Of a stretch of 40,503 nucleotides of DNA, positions 8,766 through 17,607 are shown piece by piece (the first letter of the stretch is position 1; each line of letters opens with the position of its first letter). The stretch is from an uncultured Prevotella sp. GTDB lineage: Bacteria; Bacteroidota; Bacteroidia; Bacteroidales; Bacteroidaceae. The translations under genes were made by a program, and so were the position numbers. The notes beneath the pieces are model-generated. The model had not been told where the DNA came from and made no database searches. It saw only the letters and a list, made by a program, of their open reading frames with translations. Location: contig ONYZ01000056.1 of the NCBI GenBank assembly GCA_900322175.1, forward strand, positions 1 through 40,503, written 5' to 3'.

Positions 8766-9813
8766 ACATATCACCCTGGATGGTGAGGGGCATGGGGATG
8801 TTATCAGTAAACAACTGTCCTGTGCCTAAGCCCTGTGGCATGGTGATATTATCGCCATACACATCAGCAGCAAACTGGGCGATAGCGTTCAGTCCGATGT
8901 TACTCTCCAAGGCCGATGTTATCCACGAACCGATACCAAGGTCCTTTGCAGTATTTATCCACTCTCTGCACCCCATCATTCCTCCATGCAGCGATGGTTT
9001 CAGGATGATGTATCGTGGTTTGATGATTTCCAGCATATGGCGCTTTATCTCCGGGTCGTTCATGCCTATCAACTCCTCGTCGAGTGCGATAGGTAGTGGC
9101 GACTCTCTGCATAGTTCTGCCATATATGCCCATTGTCCTTGCTTGATAGGTTGCTCTATCGAATGGATATTATACTGCGAGAGCAACTCGAGTTTATACA
9201 GCGCCTCTTCGTATGTAAAACCGCCATTGGCATCCAGTCGCAGTTCCACCTCATGATGCGAGAAACGTTCGCGTATCTTCTTAACCAGGTCAAACTCCTT
9301 CTCAAAGTCGATGGCACCAATCTTCAGCTTTACGCATCGGAACCCAAGTTTCAGTTTCTCCTCCATACGCTGGAGCATTTCCTCGTAGTTGCCCATCCAC
9401 ACCAGCCCGTTGATTGGGATCCCAACCTCGCCACGCGAAAAAGCATTGTCGAAAAGAACACATTTTCCATTTTCCATCTTCCCTCTTACATCTTCCTTCT
9501 TACCTCTTACATCAAGCAACGCCGTTTCCAATCCAAACAGCATTGATGGATAGTCGCGCATGGCTTCATAGTCTATCTCGCCAGTCATACAAAAGGCCTC
9601 GCAAAACTTATGCAGCTTCGCCATGTAGATATCATCGCCCATAGCATCACAACTCAGGTCGGGCAATGGTGCACACTCACCCACTCCATGCCTGTCACCA
9701 TCGCGCAGATGTATAAGCCATATCTTGCGAGTTAAATAAACCCCGCGAGAAGTCCCCGCGGGTTGCTTAAAATGCAATATTTTCTTTTCTAGATAATAAG
9801 AACAAAAGGACAT
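8728..9813 (-). CDS. menC: o-succinylbenzoate synthase MenC
   Basis: 361 residues as read from ATG 9813. Enolase-superfamily dehydratase that makes o-succinylbenzoate from SHCHC. The N-terminal HFKQPAGTSRGVY is followed by the barrel motifs CVKLKIG (catalytic Lys), LRLDANGG, SIEQPIKQG, ALDEEL and IILKPS (second catalytic Lys). The only ATG before HFKQPAG lies in a family B half-repeat and adds MSFCSYYLEKK; a TTG just before His is the alternative. The C-terminus LDKKNMMSFR and the stop are also repeat-encoded, so repeats bound the gene at both ends. Residues about 102-118 (DVRGKKEDVRGKMENGK) come from an in-frame family D repeat. The ATG follows the GxxExxY stop by 4 bases. Confidence 0.92.
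   Translation of the reverse strand: MSFCSYYLEKKILHFKQPAGTSRGVYLTRKIWLIHLRDGDRHGVGECAPLPDLSCDAMGDDIYMAKLHKFCEAFCMTGEIDYEAMRDYPSMLFGLETALLDVRGKKEDVRGKMENGKCVLFDNAFSRGEVGIPINGLVWMGNYEEMLQRMEEKLKLGFRCVKLKIGAIDFEKEFDLVKKIRERFSHHEVELRLDANGGFTYEEALYKLELLSQYNIHSIEQPIKQGQWAYMAELCRESPLPIALDEELIGMNDPEIKRHMLEIIKPRYIILKPSLHGGMMGCREWINTAKDLGIGSWITSALESNIGLNAIAQFAADVYGDNITMPQGLGTGQLFTDNIPMPLTIQGDMLFLDKKNMMSFR
9460..9510. repeat. family D simple repeat (TCTTCCTTCTTACATC) inside menC
   Basis: Plus strand reads repeated TCTTACATCTTCC-type units; menC reads them as DVRGKKEDVRGKMENGK. The same units form the non-coding stretches at 29255-29345 and 31975-32095. Confidence 0.6.
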
Positions 9814-9817
9814 ATTA
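9784..9817. repeat. family B half-repeat between menC and GxxExxY gene
   Basis: Only the left arm is present (AGATAATAAGAACAAAAGG, then ACATA). It supplies the menC start codon and stops at the GxxExxY stop codon. The matching right arm is missing on this side. Confidence 0.7.
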
Positions 9818-10192
9818 TTATTGTTTATATAAACGATACTTACGTTTGATTTCTATCTTTTGAGCGCCAAAATTAATAAGCAATCCATGATCCAAACGTG
9901 TTGCATGTAGATAGTTCACCAATTGAACCTCATGAGCAGACACCAGATTACTAACTGCTTTCAATTCGAGAACAACTCTATGGTCAACTATCATATCTGC
10001 CCTGAACTCACCCACGACCTCATCTTTGTAATACACATTAAGCGGATATTCCATATCATAAGGGATGTCATGTTTTGACAATTCAACTCCTAAGGCTTTC
10101 TGATAAACAGACTCTAAGAACCCAGGTCCCAATTCCATCCTTACTTGATAAGCACATTCTATGATAATCTTGATCAATCTTTCAATATCCAT
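9818..10192 (-). CDS. GxxExxY protein (PD-(D/E)XK nuclease-like fold)
   Basis: 124 residues from ATG 10192 (MDIERLIKIIIECAYQV). The longer ATG at 10231 lies in a family B repeat and is rejected. The name motif is visible as GPGFLESVY (about 27-35). VLELKAV (E-x-K) fits the catalytic core of the PD-(D/E)XK superfamily to which this family is assigned. The C-terminus HGLLINFGAQKIEIKRKYRL is typical. The molecular role is unknown. It sits between menB and menC, where it has no known pathway role. A half and a full family B repeat bracket it exactly, so it looks like a passenger gene. A remnant of another GxxExxY gene lies at 27288-27407 between family A ends. Confidence 0.88.
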   Translation of the reverse strand: MDIERLIKIIIECAYQVRMELGPGFLESVYQKALGVELSKHDIPYDMEYPLNVYYKDEVVGEFRADMIVDHRVVLELKAVSNLVSAHEVQLVNYLHATRLDHGLLINFGAQKIEIKRKYRLYKQ

Positions 10193-10194
10193 AT

Positions 10195-10291
10195 CTATTT
10201 CTTTTTCTTGATAAAAAGAACATAAGGACATAATTTATTCATCATACAAACCGCGAAGCCTTATTTATGTTCTTATGTTCTTATTATCTAA
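10195..10291. repeat. family B repeat, copy 4 (GxxExxY-menB junction)
   Basis: The full unit has arms TTGATAAAAAGAACATAAGG and CTTATGTTCTTATTATCTAA and core CCGCGAAGCCTTATTTATG. It ends 4 bases before the menB stop and begins just before the GxxExxY start codon. Confidence 0.85.
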
Positions 10292-10295
10292 AAAT

Positions 10296-11147
10296 CTAAG
10301 GCAGCTTCGGGTACTTTTTAAAGTTTGGTTTACGCTTCTCTAGGAAGGCCTTTCCACCCTCCTGAGCCTCATCCAGGAAATAATACAGCATAGTAGCATC
10401 GCCTGCCAATTCCTGAATACCAGCCTGACCATCCAGTTCTGCATTCAGTCCGGCCTTGATCATACGCAGTGCCAGTGGCGAACGTTCCATCATTATCTCT
10501 GCCCACTCCACACACTCATCTTCCAATCGCTCTATGGGCACCACCTTATTTACCATGCCCATCTCTTCAGCCTCCTTGGCAGAGTACTGGCGACAGAGGA
10601 ACCATATCTCGCGGGCCTTCTTCTGACCAACGATACGAGCCAGATAGCTAGAACCAAATCCTGCATCAAACGAACCAACCTTAGGACCAGTCTGTCCAAA
10701 GATAGCATTCTCCGAAGCAATTGTCAAGTCGCAAACCAGATGTAACACATGACCACCACCTATGGCATAGCCATTCACCATCGCAATCACAGGCTTAGGC
10801 AGTCTGCGTATCTGCATCTGCACATCCAGCACACTCAGACGGGGCACGCCTTCTTCGTCAACATAACCGCCACGCCCCTTAACATTCATATCGCCACCAC
10901 TACAGAAAGCATGCTTTACGTCAGCCAGAGTCTTACCCTCAGGCACCTCGCTCATAGCTCCAGTAAGCAGCACCACACTTATGTCCTGCATTTCGCGACA
11001 CATCGCAAAGGCCTGACTCAACTCCCAAGTGGTCTTAGGGGTGAAGGCGTTACGGTATCTCGCACGATTAATGGTAATCTTTGCGATTCCATTATATTCT
11101 TCGAAAAGAATCTCTTTAAACTCTCTTATCGTTTGCCAGTTTCTCAT
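10296..11147 (-). CDS. menB: 1,4-dihydroxy-2-naphthoyl-CoA synthase MenB
   Basis: 283 residues. Crotonase-family enzyme that ring-closes o-succinylbenzoyl-CoA to DHNA-CoA. The oxyanion-hole and active-site segments [46 protein letters not shown] and [18 protein letters not shown] are all present, as is the C-terminal [16 protein letters not shown]. Full length. Its start lies 32 bases inside menD, which suggests translational coupling. The stop abuts a family B repeat. Confidence 0.97.
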   Translation of the reverse strand: MRNWQTIREFKEILFEEYNGIAKITINRARYRNAFTPKTTWELSQAFAMCREMQDISVVLLTGAMSEVPEGKTLADVKHAFCSGGDMNVKGRGGYVDEEGVPRLSVLDVQMQIRRLPKPVIAMVNGYAIGGGHVLHLVCDLTIASENAIFGQTGPKVGSFDAGFGSSYLARIVGQKKAREIWFLCRQYSAKEAEEMGMVNKVVPIERLEDECVEWAEIMMERSPLALRMIKAGLNAELDGQAGIQELAGDATMLYYFLDEAQEGGKAFLEKRKPNFKKYPKLP

Positions 11148-12807
11148 TTTTCAATATCTGATAATATGATTTTATAATACGTTCATCCTCCTCAGGATCG
11201 GTAAAGATCTCCAACAGTACAGGACGATTAGATTTCTTATTCAACAATGAGTCGATACCCTTCTGCATTTCCTCCATATTGGTTGCCTTCAGATAGCGGA
11301 TGTTGTTCTGCTTACAGATGCCCTGAGCTGTAGTCTGATGCGCAGCTGAGATAAAGCTGTCGCGAACAGGACTCTTCTCCAGTCCCTTCAACAGATTGAA
11401 GATGCCACCCTTACCATTATTCAGCACTACTATGTGCAGGTTGCCATTCAGGTTCTGGTTCCACAGGGCGTTCTGATCGTAGAAGAAACTCAGGTCGCCA
11501 AGCACACACAGCACCTTCTCATCACCTGTAACTATCGAGCAACCAGCCGCTGTCGACAGCGAACCGTCTATGCCATTCACACCACGATTGCAGAATACAT
11601 AGTGCTTGGCATACAGGTTGGCCAGTCGGATAGGACTGCTGTTGCCATAGTGGATATAGCGATAGATGGCCTTACCCAGTTTATCCTCCAGATACTTCAC
11701 TGCAGCCATCTGCGAATACTCTGGTTCAAACTTCATGGCACGATAAGCTGCCAATCGTGTGGCCTGATCCCAACGTGCCTTGAATGTAGCTGTAGAACTG
11801 ATGGCCTTAAACTTGATGGCATTTACCAAGTCTTCTATCACATCAGCAGCACTACCCTCTATCACACCATACAGTTGCATCGACGTGTCGTGTATGCTAC
11901 CATCCTCGGTCACTGCCCAGATGTGTACATCCTTTATACCACGCAACCATTTCTTTATACGCTTGCTCACCAGTGTGTCACCCAGATACAACACGAAGTC
12001 GGGCTGATATGCAGGGTTATCACCCAGCACTTGTATCACCTCGTCGAAGTTGGTACCACCTTTGCCCACACTCAATGACTCGTGCACCACCACAGCACAC
12101 TGCGACAGCATGAAGAGTTCCTGCGGAATCAGTTCCTCTGTCGACATCTGTCCTATCACCACCATTGGTTTCTTGGCTGCAGCAAACTGTCCTGCACACT
12201 CCAGTGAAATAAGAGACTGATTACATCTGGGTGTCAACAGCTGTATCACACGCTCCTCAGGCAGTTTCTCTACATTATATTCGAACAATGGTTCTGATAT
12301 AGGCACGTTGATATGCACAGGACCACAACCATGATGGCGAGTTTCGTTCAGTGCCTCGTTTATCAGACGGTTGCAATACCAATGCATCTCGTCGTCGGTA
12401 GGCTCTGGCAGACTCACTGCTTTCTTTACAAATCGTCCCAACGCATCCTTCTGTGGCAGTGTCTGTCCATCCAACTGGTCTATCCACTGCTCAGGTCTGT
12501 CGGCAGAAATCACTATCAGCGGCATGTGCTGATAGTAAGCCTCAGCCACAGCTGGTGCCAGATTCAACAGGGCTGTACCTGATGTAACGCAAACCACCAC
12601 AGGACGATGCAGCACCTGTGCCATACCCAGTGCATAGAATCCCGCACTACGCTCGTCAGTCACAGGATAGCACTCGATATCTGTACACTCGTTCAGGTTG
12701 TGTACGATAGCCGAGTTGCGGCTACCAGGACAAACCACTGCGTACCTCACACCATGAGCAACCAACAGGCTGGTCAGGATGTTTACATTTTCCTTACTGC
12801 TATACAT
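11116..12807 (-). CDS. menD: SEPHCHC synthase MenD
   Basis: 563 residues. Thiamine-diphosphate enzyme that joins 2-oxoglutarate to isochorismate, the first committed menaquinone step. The N-terminal [10 protein letters not shown] and [15 protein letters not shown] (with the activating Glu) precede a central domain. The C-terminal ThDP/Mg motif runs from [12 protein letters not shown] to NNGKGGIF. Full length for the family. It overlaps menF by 8 bases and menB by 32 bases, the compact core of the operon and free of repeat elements. Confidence 0.97.
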   Translation of the reverse strand: MYSSKENVNILTSLLVAHGVRYAVVCPGSRNSAIVHNLNECTDIECYPVTDERSAGFYALGMAQVLHRPVVVCVTSGTALLNLAPAVAEAYYQHMPLIVISADRPEQWIDQLDGQTLPQKDALGRFVKKAVSLPEPTDDEMHWYCNRLINEALNETRHHGCGPVHINVPISEPLFEYNVEKLPEERVIQLLTPRCNQSLISLECAGQFAAAKKPMVVIGQMSTEELIPQELFMLSQCAVVVHESLSVGKGGTNFDEVIQVLGDNPAYQPDFVLYLGDTLVSKRIKKWLRGIKDVHIWAVTEDGSIHDTSMQLYGVIEGSAADVIEDLVNAIKFKAISSTATFKARWDQATRLAAYRAMKFEPEYSQMAAVKYLEDKLGKAIYRYIHYGNSSPIRLANLYAKHYVFCNRGVNGIDGSLSTAAGCSIVTGDEKVLCVLGDLSFFYDQNALWNQNLNGNLHIVVLNNGKGGIFNLLKGLEKSPVRDSFISAAHQTTAQGICKQNNIRYLKATNMEEMQKGIDSLLNKKSNRPVLLEIFTDPEEDERIIKSYYQILKNEKLANDKRV

Positions 12808-13846
12808 ATAACAATCTCCTCATTGTTTCCATTTTTGCTTCAGTCTCTTGCCACTCCTGCTCCTCGGTGCTGTCTTTCAACAAGCCGCCACCAGCGTAGA
12901 GATGACAGTTCTTTCCTTCGATATTCATACATCTTAGCGATACATACAGATGTGTGTCGTCCATCTGTAGCGGTCCCATAAATCCACTATAGTACCTGCG
13001 CGGTGTATGCTCGTTCTTCACGATAAAGTTAAAAGCCTCGCGCTTGGGCAGTCCACACACTGCCGGTGTGGGATGGAGTGCCTGGAGCACGTCACCTATA
13101 TGTTCGTGGTCAGCCAACTTAAACGTGAAGTCGCTCCTCAGGTGCACCAGGTTTGCAGCACGTACTGTTCTTGGACCTTCCTCTCTGAAGTCGCCGGTAA
13201 ACTGTTCTAGACATTCCGTGATATATGTTGCCACTATGCGCTGCTCCTGTATGTTCTTGGTACTCCATGTCAGAGTCTCGCCTTCGCCATTCAGTTGGTC
13301 GCCCTCAAGTTTCATTGTTCCTGCCAGTGCGATGGTGCGCCAGTCCTGGCCATTTCCATCCAGCAGTATCTCGGGGGTTGCAGTCAACCAACGTCCACTC
13401 TGTGGAGTCTCAACCAGTGCGATAAACAGTCGTGGGTACATCTCACATGCCCTATAGAACAGATCCATTGGCTCCACACCTTCAGACATATTCTCATCAG
13501 CACATCGTGCCAGCACTATCTTTCTGAAATGACCATTCTCCAACTGCGCATGATAATTGGCAAAATCCACCCGATAATAATCCGCCTCCTTATTTATGTT
13601 TCTTATATTTATGTCTTCGCTTTTTATGTTTCTTATGTTCTTATTATCTAAAGAAACCCGTTCTGGCGTACCTTGGATAAGCACCAAGGGCTGACCATAC
13701 TTTACATCGAAGGGGGCTACAACAAAACCCTGTTTTCCATTCAACTCTGTCAGCGAATGCAGCTCCATGGGTTCACCCTCCGATTGACGAATCAGAGTAG
13801 CGTGGTCTTCATGGGGTAGTCGGTATATTGCGTATGCTTGCATCAC
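12800..13846 (-). CDS. menF: isochorismate synthase MenF
   Basis: 348 residues. Chorismate-utilising enzyme that makes isochorismate from chorismate. FRKIVLARC, ATPEILLDG, TIALAGTMKLEGD, EQRIVATYITECLEQF and LHPTPAVCGLPKREA are family motifs; the Mg-binding C-terminal block reads YSGFMGPLQMDDTHLYVSLR. It is shorter at the N-terminus than E. coli MenF, as usual in Bacteroidota. Residues 66-88 (LDNKNIRNIKSEDINIRNIN and three more) are encoded by a family B repeat arm in frame, just before the catalytic domain. It overlaps the upstream thioesterase by 4 bases. Confidence 0.94.
   Translation of the reverse strand: MMQAYAIYRLPHEDHATLIRQSEGEPMELHSLTELNGKQGFVVAPFDVKYGQPLVLIQGTPERVSLDNKNIRNIKSEDINIRNINKEADYYRVDFANYHAQLENGHFRKIVLARCADENMSEGVEPMDLFYRACEMYPRLFIALVETPQSGRWLTATPEILLDGNGQDWRTIALAGTMKLEGDQLNGEGETLTWSTKNIQEQRIVATYITECLEQFTGDFREEGPRTVRAANLVHLRSDFTFKLADHEHIGDVLQALHPTPAVCGLPKREAFNFIVKNEHTPRRYYSGFMGPLQMDDTHLYVSLRCMNIEGKNCHLYAGGGLLKDSTEEQEWQETEAKMETMRRLLYV
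13583..13651. repeat. family B-related repeat in frame inside menF
   Basis: CCTTATTTATGTTTCTTATA and CTTATGTTCTTATTATCTAA match the right half of family B units (with TTTC for TTC steps). The minus-strand gene reads through it as DNKNIRNIKSEDINIRNINK. Confidence 0.75.
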
Positions 13847-14256
13847 TTTTTCTGCTTGATAATGTAGTTAGTTACTCGCACACTCGATATCAACTCATCT
13901 GCCGTATTCTTTATATCCACATTCCATACGTGCAGTGTTGTACCCTTGTGCTGCATCTTTGCATAGGCTGTCACGGTGTCGCCTTCTACCACAGCCTTAA
14001 CATGACTTCCGCTCACCTCAATACCCACACAGGCACATCCGGGACATAATGCCGACGATGCCACACCTGCCAGATTCTCAGCCAGAGCCAGCGATGCGCC
14101 ACCACTCAAGAACCCGAATGGCTGACGATTTCGCTCATCAACTTTCATTCTTGCCATACAAGTATCAACCTCGGGAGTGGAAATAAACTCCATCCCGAGG
14201 GCTGTACTCAAATTCGGCTTCGCATTAATTATCTCTTTAATTTTCTCTACGTTCAC
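13843..14256 (-). CDS. hotdog-fold thioesterase, probable DHNA-CoA thioesterase
   Basis: 137 residues of the PaaI/YdiI hotdog family. QPFGFLSGGASLALAENLAG contains the family's active-site helix start, and GIEVSGSHVKAV is the usual strand region. It is the first gene of the men cluster and overlaps menF by 4 bases, so hydrolysis of DHNA-CoA to DHNA (the MenI role) is the natural inference. No MenH-type alpha/beta hydrolase is seen in the cluster. Likely cytoplasmic. Family confident, substrate inferred from context. Confidence 0.85.
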   Translation of the reverse strand: MNVEKIKEIINAKPNLSTALGMEFISTPEVDTCMARMKVDERNRQPFGFLSGGASLALAENLAGVASSALCPGCACVGIEVSGSHVKAVVEGDTVTAYAKMQHKGTTLHVWNVDIKNTADELISSVRVTNYIIKQKK

Positions 14257-14267
14257 TTTCTATTTTT

Positions 14268-14442
14268 TTTCTTTGATAATAAGAACTTTTTTTGATAAAA
14301 AGAACAAAAGAACATAATTTTTTGTCCTACATGTCGCTCAACCTTTTTTTGTCCTTATGTTCTTCTTATCTAAAAACTTTTTTGTTCTTCTGTTCTTCTT
14401 ATCTAAAATCCCTTTATGTTCTTTTGTTCTTTTTATCTAAAA
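14268..14442. repeat. cluster of family B repeats between ROK gene and men operon
   Basis: One full unit (AAAAAGAACAAAAGAACATA ... CTTATGTTCTTCTTATCTAA) has an extra left arm before it and two extra right arms after it (TTGTTCTTCTGTTCTTCTTA; TATGTTCTTTTGTTCTTTTT). It ends at the stop codon of the ROK gene. It fills the whole gap and holds no visible TAnnTTTG box on the minus strand. Confidence 0.85.
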
Positions 14443-15423
14443 CTACTTGAACAGCGAGTACTCCGGCACACTCCATGCCAGTGCACTGGCACCCAGCACA
14501 TCACGCTCACGGTCGTCAAGTTTCGACACAAGTATCTTAACCTTGCCTCGCATATTACCGAATACATGATCCTCAAACGTCTGCCATGTTGGATCGAGCA
14601 GATACTTACCTGCATGCGAAATACCACCCGTCAATATGATTGCCTCAGGATCAACTATCGATGCATAGTTGGCCAATCCCAGTCCAAGTATCTCTCCAGT
14701 ACGGCGATATACTTCGATAGCCAACTCGTCACCCTGGTCGCAACACTCCTTGATGGTGCGTGGTGACAATTTATCTAATTCACGCATCAGTGATGCTTTG
14801 TTGCTCTCTGCCATCAACTCCTTCGCTGTGTTTATGATACCTGCGGCACCTGCATAAGCCTCCAAGCATCCTTCTTGACCACATCCACACTTACGTCCGT
14901 GATTCACCACACAGGTATGTCCAAACTCTCCAGCATAGCCGTGGTGTCCGGTATGGTCATTGCCTGCAGAGAAGAAACAACTGCCCAGTCCTACTCCCAA
15001 ACTCAATATTATGAAGTTCTTCATACCATGCGCACTTCCAAAGGTGTACTCACCCAGAGCACTCACGTGAGCATCGTTCGACAGCCCCACAGCCAGTCCT
15101 ATACGGTCTCTCAGCATAGCACTCAGGGGCACTATCCCCTTCCATGGCAGGTTGGCGGCATTCTCAATACAGCCTGACACCGAACTGGCACTAGGCGAAC
15201 TCACGCCAATTGATCTGATGGTCTCATAACCGCCATTGGCCTCAACCAGTGTTACGATCTTGTCGCTCAAAGTTGTCACGAAGTTATTCACATCGGGATA
15301 GTCGGTCGTGGGGAAGTTATCCTCAGCCAGAATGTTTCCACGGATATCCACAATTGCATAGGTCGTACTTTCATTACTGATGTCTACGCCTACCACTTTT
15401 GTTTTAATCTGATACTCATCCAT
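14443..15423 (-). CDS. ROK-family sugar kinase/regulator 1
   Basis: 326 residues. The ROK zinc motif GHTCVVNHGRKCGCGQEGCL (GH...CxCGxxGCxE) and the catalytic block SNDAHVSALGE (Asp117) are intact. The N-terminal phosphate loop reads VGVDISNESTTYAIVD instead of the common DxGGT. No helix-turn-helix domain precedes it, so a glucokinase-like role is plausible. It is the last of three tandem paralogues that share the ending EYSLFK, 22 bases after ROK 2. Confidence 0.85.
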   Translation of the reverse strand: MDEYQIKTKVVGVDISNESTTYAIVDIRGNILAEDNFPTTDYPDVNNFVTTLSDKIVTLVEANGGYETIRSIGVSSPSASSVSGCIENAANLPWKGIVPLSAMLRDRIGLAVGLSNDAHVSALGEYTFGSAHGMKNFIILSLGVGLGSCFFSAGNDHTGHHGYAGEFGHTCVVNHGRKCGCGQEGCLEAYAGAAGIINTAKELMAESNKASLMRELDKLSPRTIKECCDQGDELAIEVYRRTGEILGLGLANYASIVDPEAIILTGGISHAGKYLLDPTWQTFEDHVFGNMRGKVKILVSKLDDRERDVLGASALAWSVPEYSLFK

Positions 15424-15445
15424 ATCTTAATTTGGTCTAGTTATA

Positions 15446-16459
15446 TTACTTAAACAACGAATATTCCTTCACGTCCCATGCCAGCGCGCTTGCACCCAGC
15501 ACGTCTCGCTCACCTTCCTTCAGGATTGATACGAGTATACGGGTCTTGTTCTTGATGTTGTGGAATACGTGCTCCTCAAACGATGTACGCATAGGTTTCA
15601 GCAACCATTTTCCAGCCTGGGTCATGTCGCCAGTCAGTATGATTGCCTCAGGATTCAGTACCGAAGCATAGTTGGCCAGGCCCAGACCTAATGTCTCACC
15701 TGTACGACGGAACACCTCGATTGCCACCTTATCGCCCTTATAACAACAGTCGGCTATGCTCTTAATGCTCAAATCAGTCAGTTCACTCAGCATTGTTGGT
15801 TCCTTGCTTTCTGCTATCAGTTCCTCAGCAGTCTTAATCACTCCCTTCTCCGAGCAGTATGTCTCCAAGCACCCCTTGTTGCCACAACCGCACTGGCGTC
15901 CATTCACTTCTACACAGGTATGTCCCACCTCACCAGCAAAACCATTATATCCCAAGTGTGGCTGACCATTAGAGAAGAAGCAGCTACCCAGTCCGCCATG
16001 ACTGATAGATACCACCACAAAGTCCTTCATACCGTGTGCACTGCCATACGACTTCTCGCTCAGTGCTGTGATATGCGCATCGTTAGCCACAGCCACTGCC
16101 AGTCCCAACTGGTCTCTCAGCATCGCAGCCAGTGGTATCACTCCCTTCCACGGCAGATTAGCAGCATTCTCTATACAACCTGTCACGAAACTGGAGCTAG
16201 GTGCACTCACACCTACCGAACGAATCTTCTCGTAGCCTCCGTTCTCTTCTACCAGTGCCACCACCCTTTCGCAGAGCGCTGCTACATACTCGTTTACGTC
16301 CATATAGTCGGTGGTAAGAAAGTAGTCCTGTGCCACTATCTCCCCCCTGATGTCCACAACGGCAAACGTGGTTCGGTCCACACGAATATCTATACCAACC
16401 ACACGGGTTTTTATTTTATCTACAGTTTCTACAGCCTCCCCTCTATTGTCTATTTCCAT
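15446..16459 (-). CDS. ROK-family sugar kinase/regulator 2
   Basis: 337 residues, with about 10 extra N-terminal residues before the common TRVVGIDI start. The catalytic block ANDAHITALSE (Asp127) and the zinc motif GHTCVEVNGRQCGCGNKGCL are present. The phosphate loop is IDIRVDRTTFAVVD. Middle of the three-gene ROK run, with gaps of 10 and 22 bases to its neighbours. Cytoplasmic sugar kinase is the best guess; the sugar is unknown. Confidence 0.85.
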   Translation of the reverse strand: MEIDNRGEAVETVDKIKTRVVGIDIRVDRTTFAVVDIRGEIVAQDYFLTTDYMDVNEYVAALCERVVALVEENGGYEKIRSVGVSAPSSSFVTGCIENAANLPWKGVIPLAAMLRDQLGLAVAVANDAHITALSEKSYGSAHGMKDFVVVSISHGGLGSCFFSNGQPHLGYNGFAGEVGHTCVEVNGRQCGCGNKGCLETYCSEKGVIKTAEELIAESKEPTMLSELTDLSIKSIADCCYKGDKVAIEVFRRTGETLGLGLANYASVLNPEAIILTGDMTQAGKWLLKPMRTSFEEHVFHNIKNKTRILVSILKEGERDVLGASALAWDVKEYSLFK

Positions 16460-16469
16460 ATCTCTATTT

Positions 16470-17453
16470 TTATTTAAATAGTGAATACTCTCTTACTTCC
16501 CATGCCAGCACACTCGCACCCAGAACATTATTCTCCACGCGATCGTCCTCTGATATCAGGAACTTTGCCTTGCCACATGTATTGTGGAACACGAATCTGT
16601 CGAACATCTCCTTGGCAGGTTCAAACAGCCAATTGCCTGCTCTCGATATGCCTCCGGTAAAGATAAACGCCTCGGGGTCTACCATCGATGCATAGTTGGC
16701 CAGCCCCATTCCCAGTATCTCTCCAGTACGGCGATATACCTCTATAGCCAGCTCGTCACCCTTATCGCAACACTCCTTGATGGTACGTGGCGTAAGTTTA
16801 TCCAGTTCTCGCATCAGTGATGGCTTCTGCGATTGCTGCATCAGTTCCTTGGCTGTAGCGATGACACCCTTGGCAGCAACGTATGTCTCCAGACAACCCC
16901 TGTTTCCACAACTGCACTGACGCCCGTCATGCACTATACACGTATGACCTATCTCACCGGCAAATCCATCGTTGCCCTTGTGTATCATTCCATTCGAGAA
17001 CAGGCAACTGCCTATTCCACTGCCCATGGTCATCACCACAAAGTCGCGCATGCCTCTGGCCAGTCCGTATGCATGCTCGCCCAGAGCTCTCACGTCAGCA
17101 TTGTTGGCCACAGCCACTGCGAATCCCGTACGGTCTCTCACTAGTGCTGCCAGGGGTATTACACCTTTCCAAGGCAGGTTGGGAGCATTCTCTATACTAC
17201 CAGTCATAAAGTTTGCACTCGGCACACTTATTCCAACAGACCTTATGCTCTCGTAACCACCATTATGGTCTATCAGGTTCATCAGTCGTTCACTTAGTGC
17301 TGTAACAAATTGTGTGACATCAGGATAGTCCATCGTATGGAAACTTTCCATCACAAGTATATCACCCCTCACGTCAACTATGGCGTAAGTGGTGACTTCC
17401 AGACTGATGTCTATACCTACTACACGTTTCTTTATTATCTCTTGTTCCATCAA
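16470..17453 (-). CDS. ROK-family protein 3, catalytic Asp replaced by Asn
   Basis: 327 residues, first gene of the run. The zinc motif GHTCIVHDGRQCSCGNRGCL is intact, with Ser where the paralogues have Gly in CGC. The catalytic block reads VANNADVRALGE: Asn118 (codon AAT) stands where the paralogues and typical ROK kinases have Asp (GAT). This predicts loss of, or much weaker, phosphoryl transfer, so it may act as a sugar sensor or partner of the other two. A -7 box lies just upstream at 17476-17483. Confidence 0.83.
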   Translation of the reverse strand: MMEQEIIKKRVVGIDISLEVTTYAIVDVRGDILVMESFHTMDYPDVTQFVTALSERLMNLIDHNGGYESIRSVGISVPSANFMTGSIENAPNLPWKGVIPLAALVRDRTGFAVAVANNADVRALGEHAYGLARGMRDFVVMTMGSGIGSCLFSNGMIHKGNDGFAGEIGHTCIVHDGRQCSCGNRGCLETYVAAKGVIATAKELMQQSQKPSLMRELDKLTPRTIKECCDKGDELAIEVYRRTGEILGMGLANYASMVDPEAFIFTGGISRAGNWLFEPAKEMFDRFVFHNTCGKAKFLISEDDRVENNVLGASVLAWEVREYSLFK

Positions 17454-17475
17454 AGCGTCTTCAGTTATCGTGCAG

Positions 17476-17483
17476 CAAATATA
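17476..17483 (-). promoter_or_regulatory. Bacteroidota -7 box for ROK run (and perhaps men operon)
   Basis: TATATTTG followed by CTGCACG on the minus strand, 22 bases before the ROK 3 start. No other minus-strand -7 box is evident before the men genes. Confidence 0.55.
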
Positions 17484-17566
17484 TACTTTTTTTTGGTATT
17501 GAGCAAATCTTTCCTATTTTTTTTGCAAATATTTACCCGAATCTTGCATTTTTCGAGAATTTTCCG

Positions 17567-17574
17567 TAACTTTG
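17567..17574 (+). promoter_or_regulatory. Bacteroidota -7 box for lysS-gpsA
   Basis: TAACTTTG then CACCC; a TTG about 20 bases upstream (17544-17546) fits the -33 position. The lysS ATG follows at 17608. Confidence 0.75.
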
Positions 17575-17607
17575 CACCCATAAAATTGAAATATTCGAAT
17601 ATTAAAG

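Noticed and set aside
10193-10231. ATG 10231 as GxxExxY start
   Set aside because: It lies in a repeat arm; ATG 10192 fits the family length.
17310-17607. Long upstream extension of the lysS frame giving 671 residues
   Set aside because: The extension is antisense to ROK 3 and promoter DNA; the -7 box at 17567 and the conserved MNILELSEQE start at 17608 define the true start.
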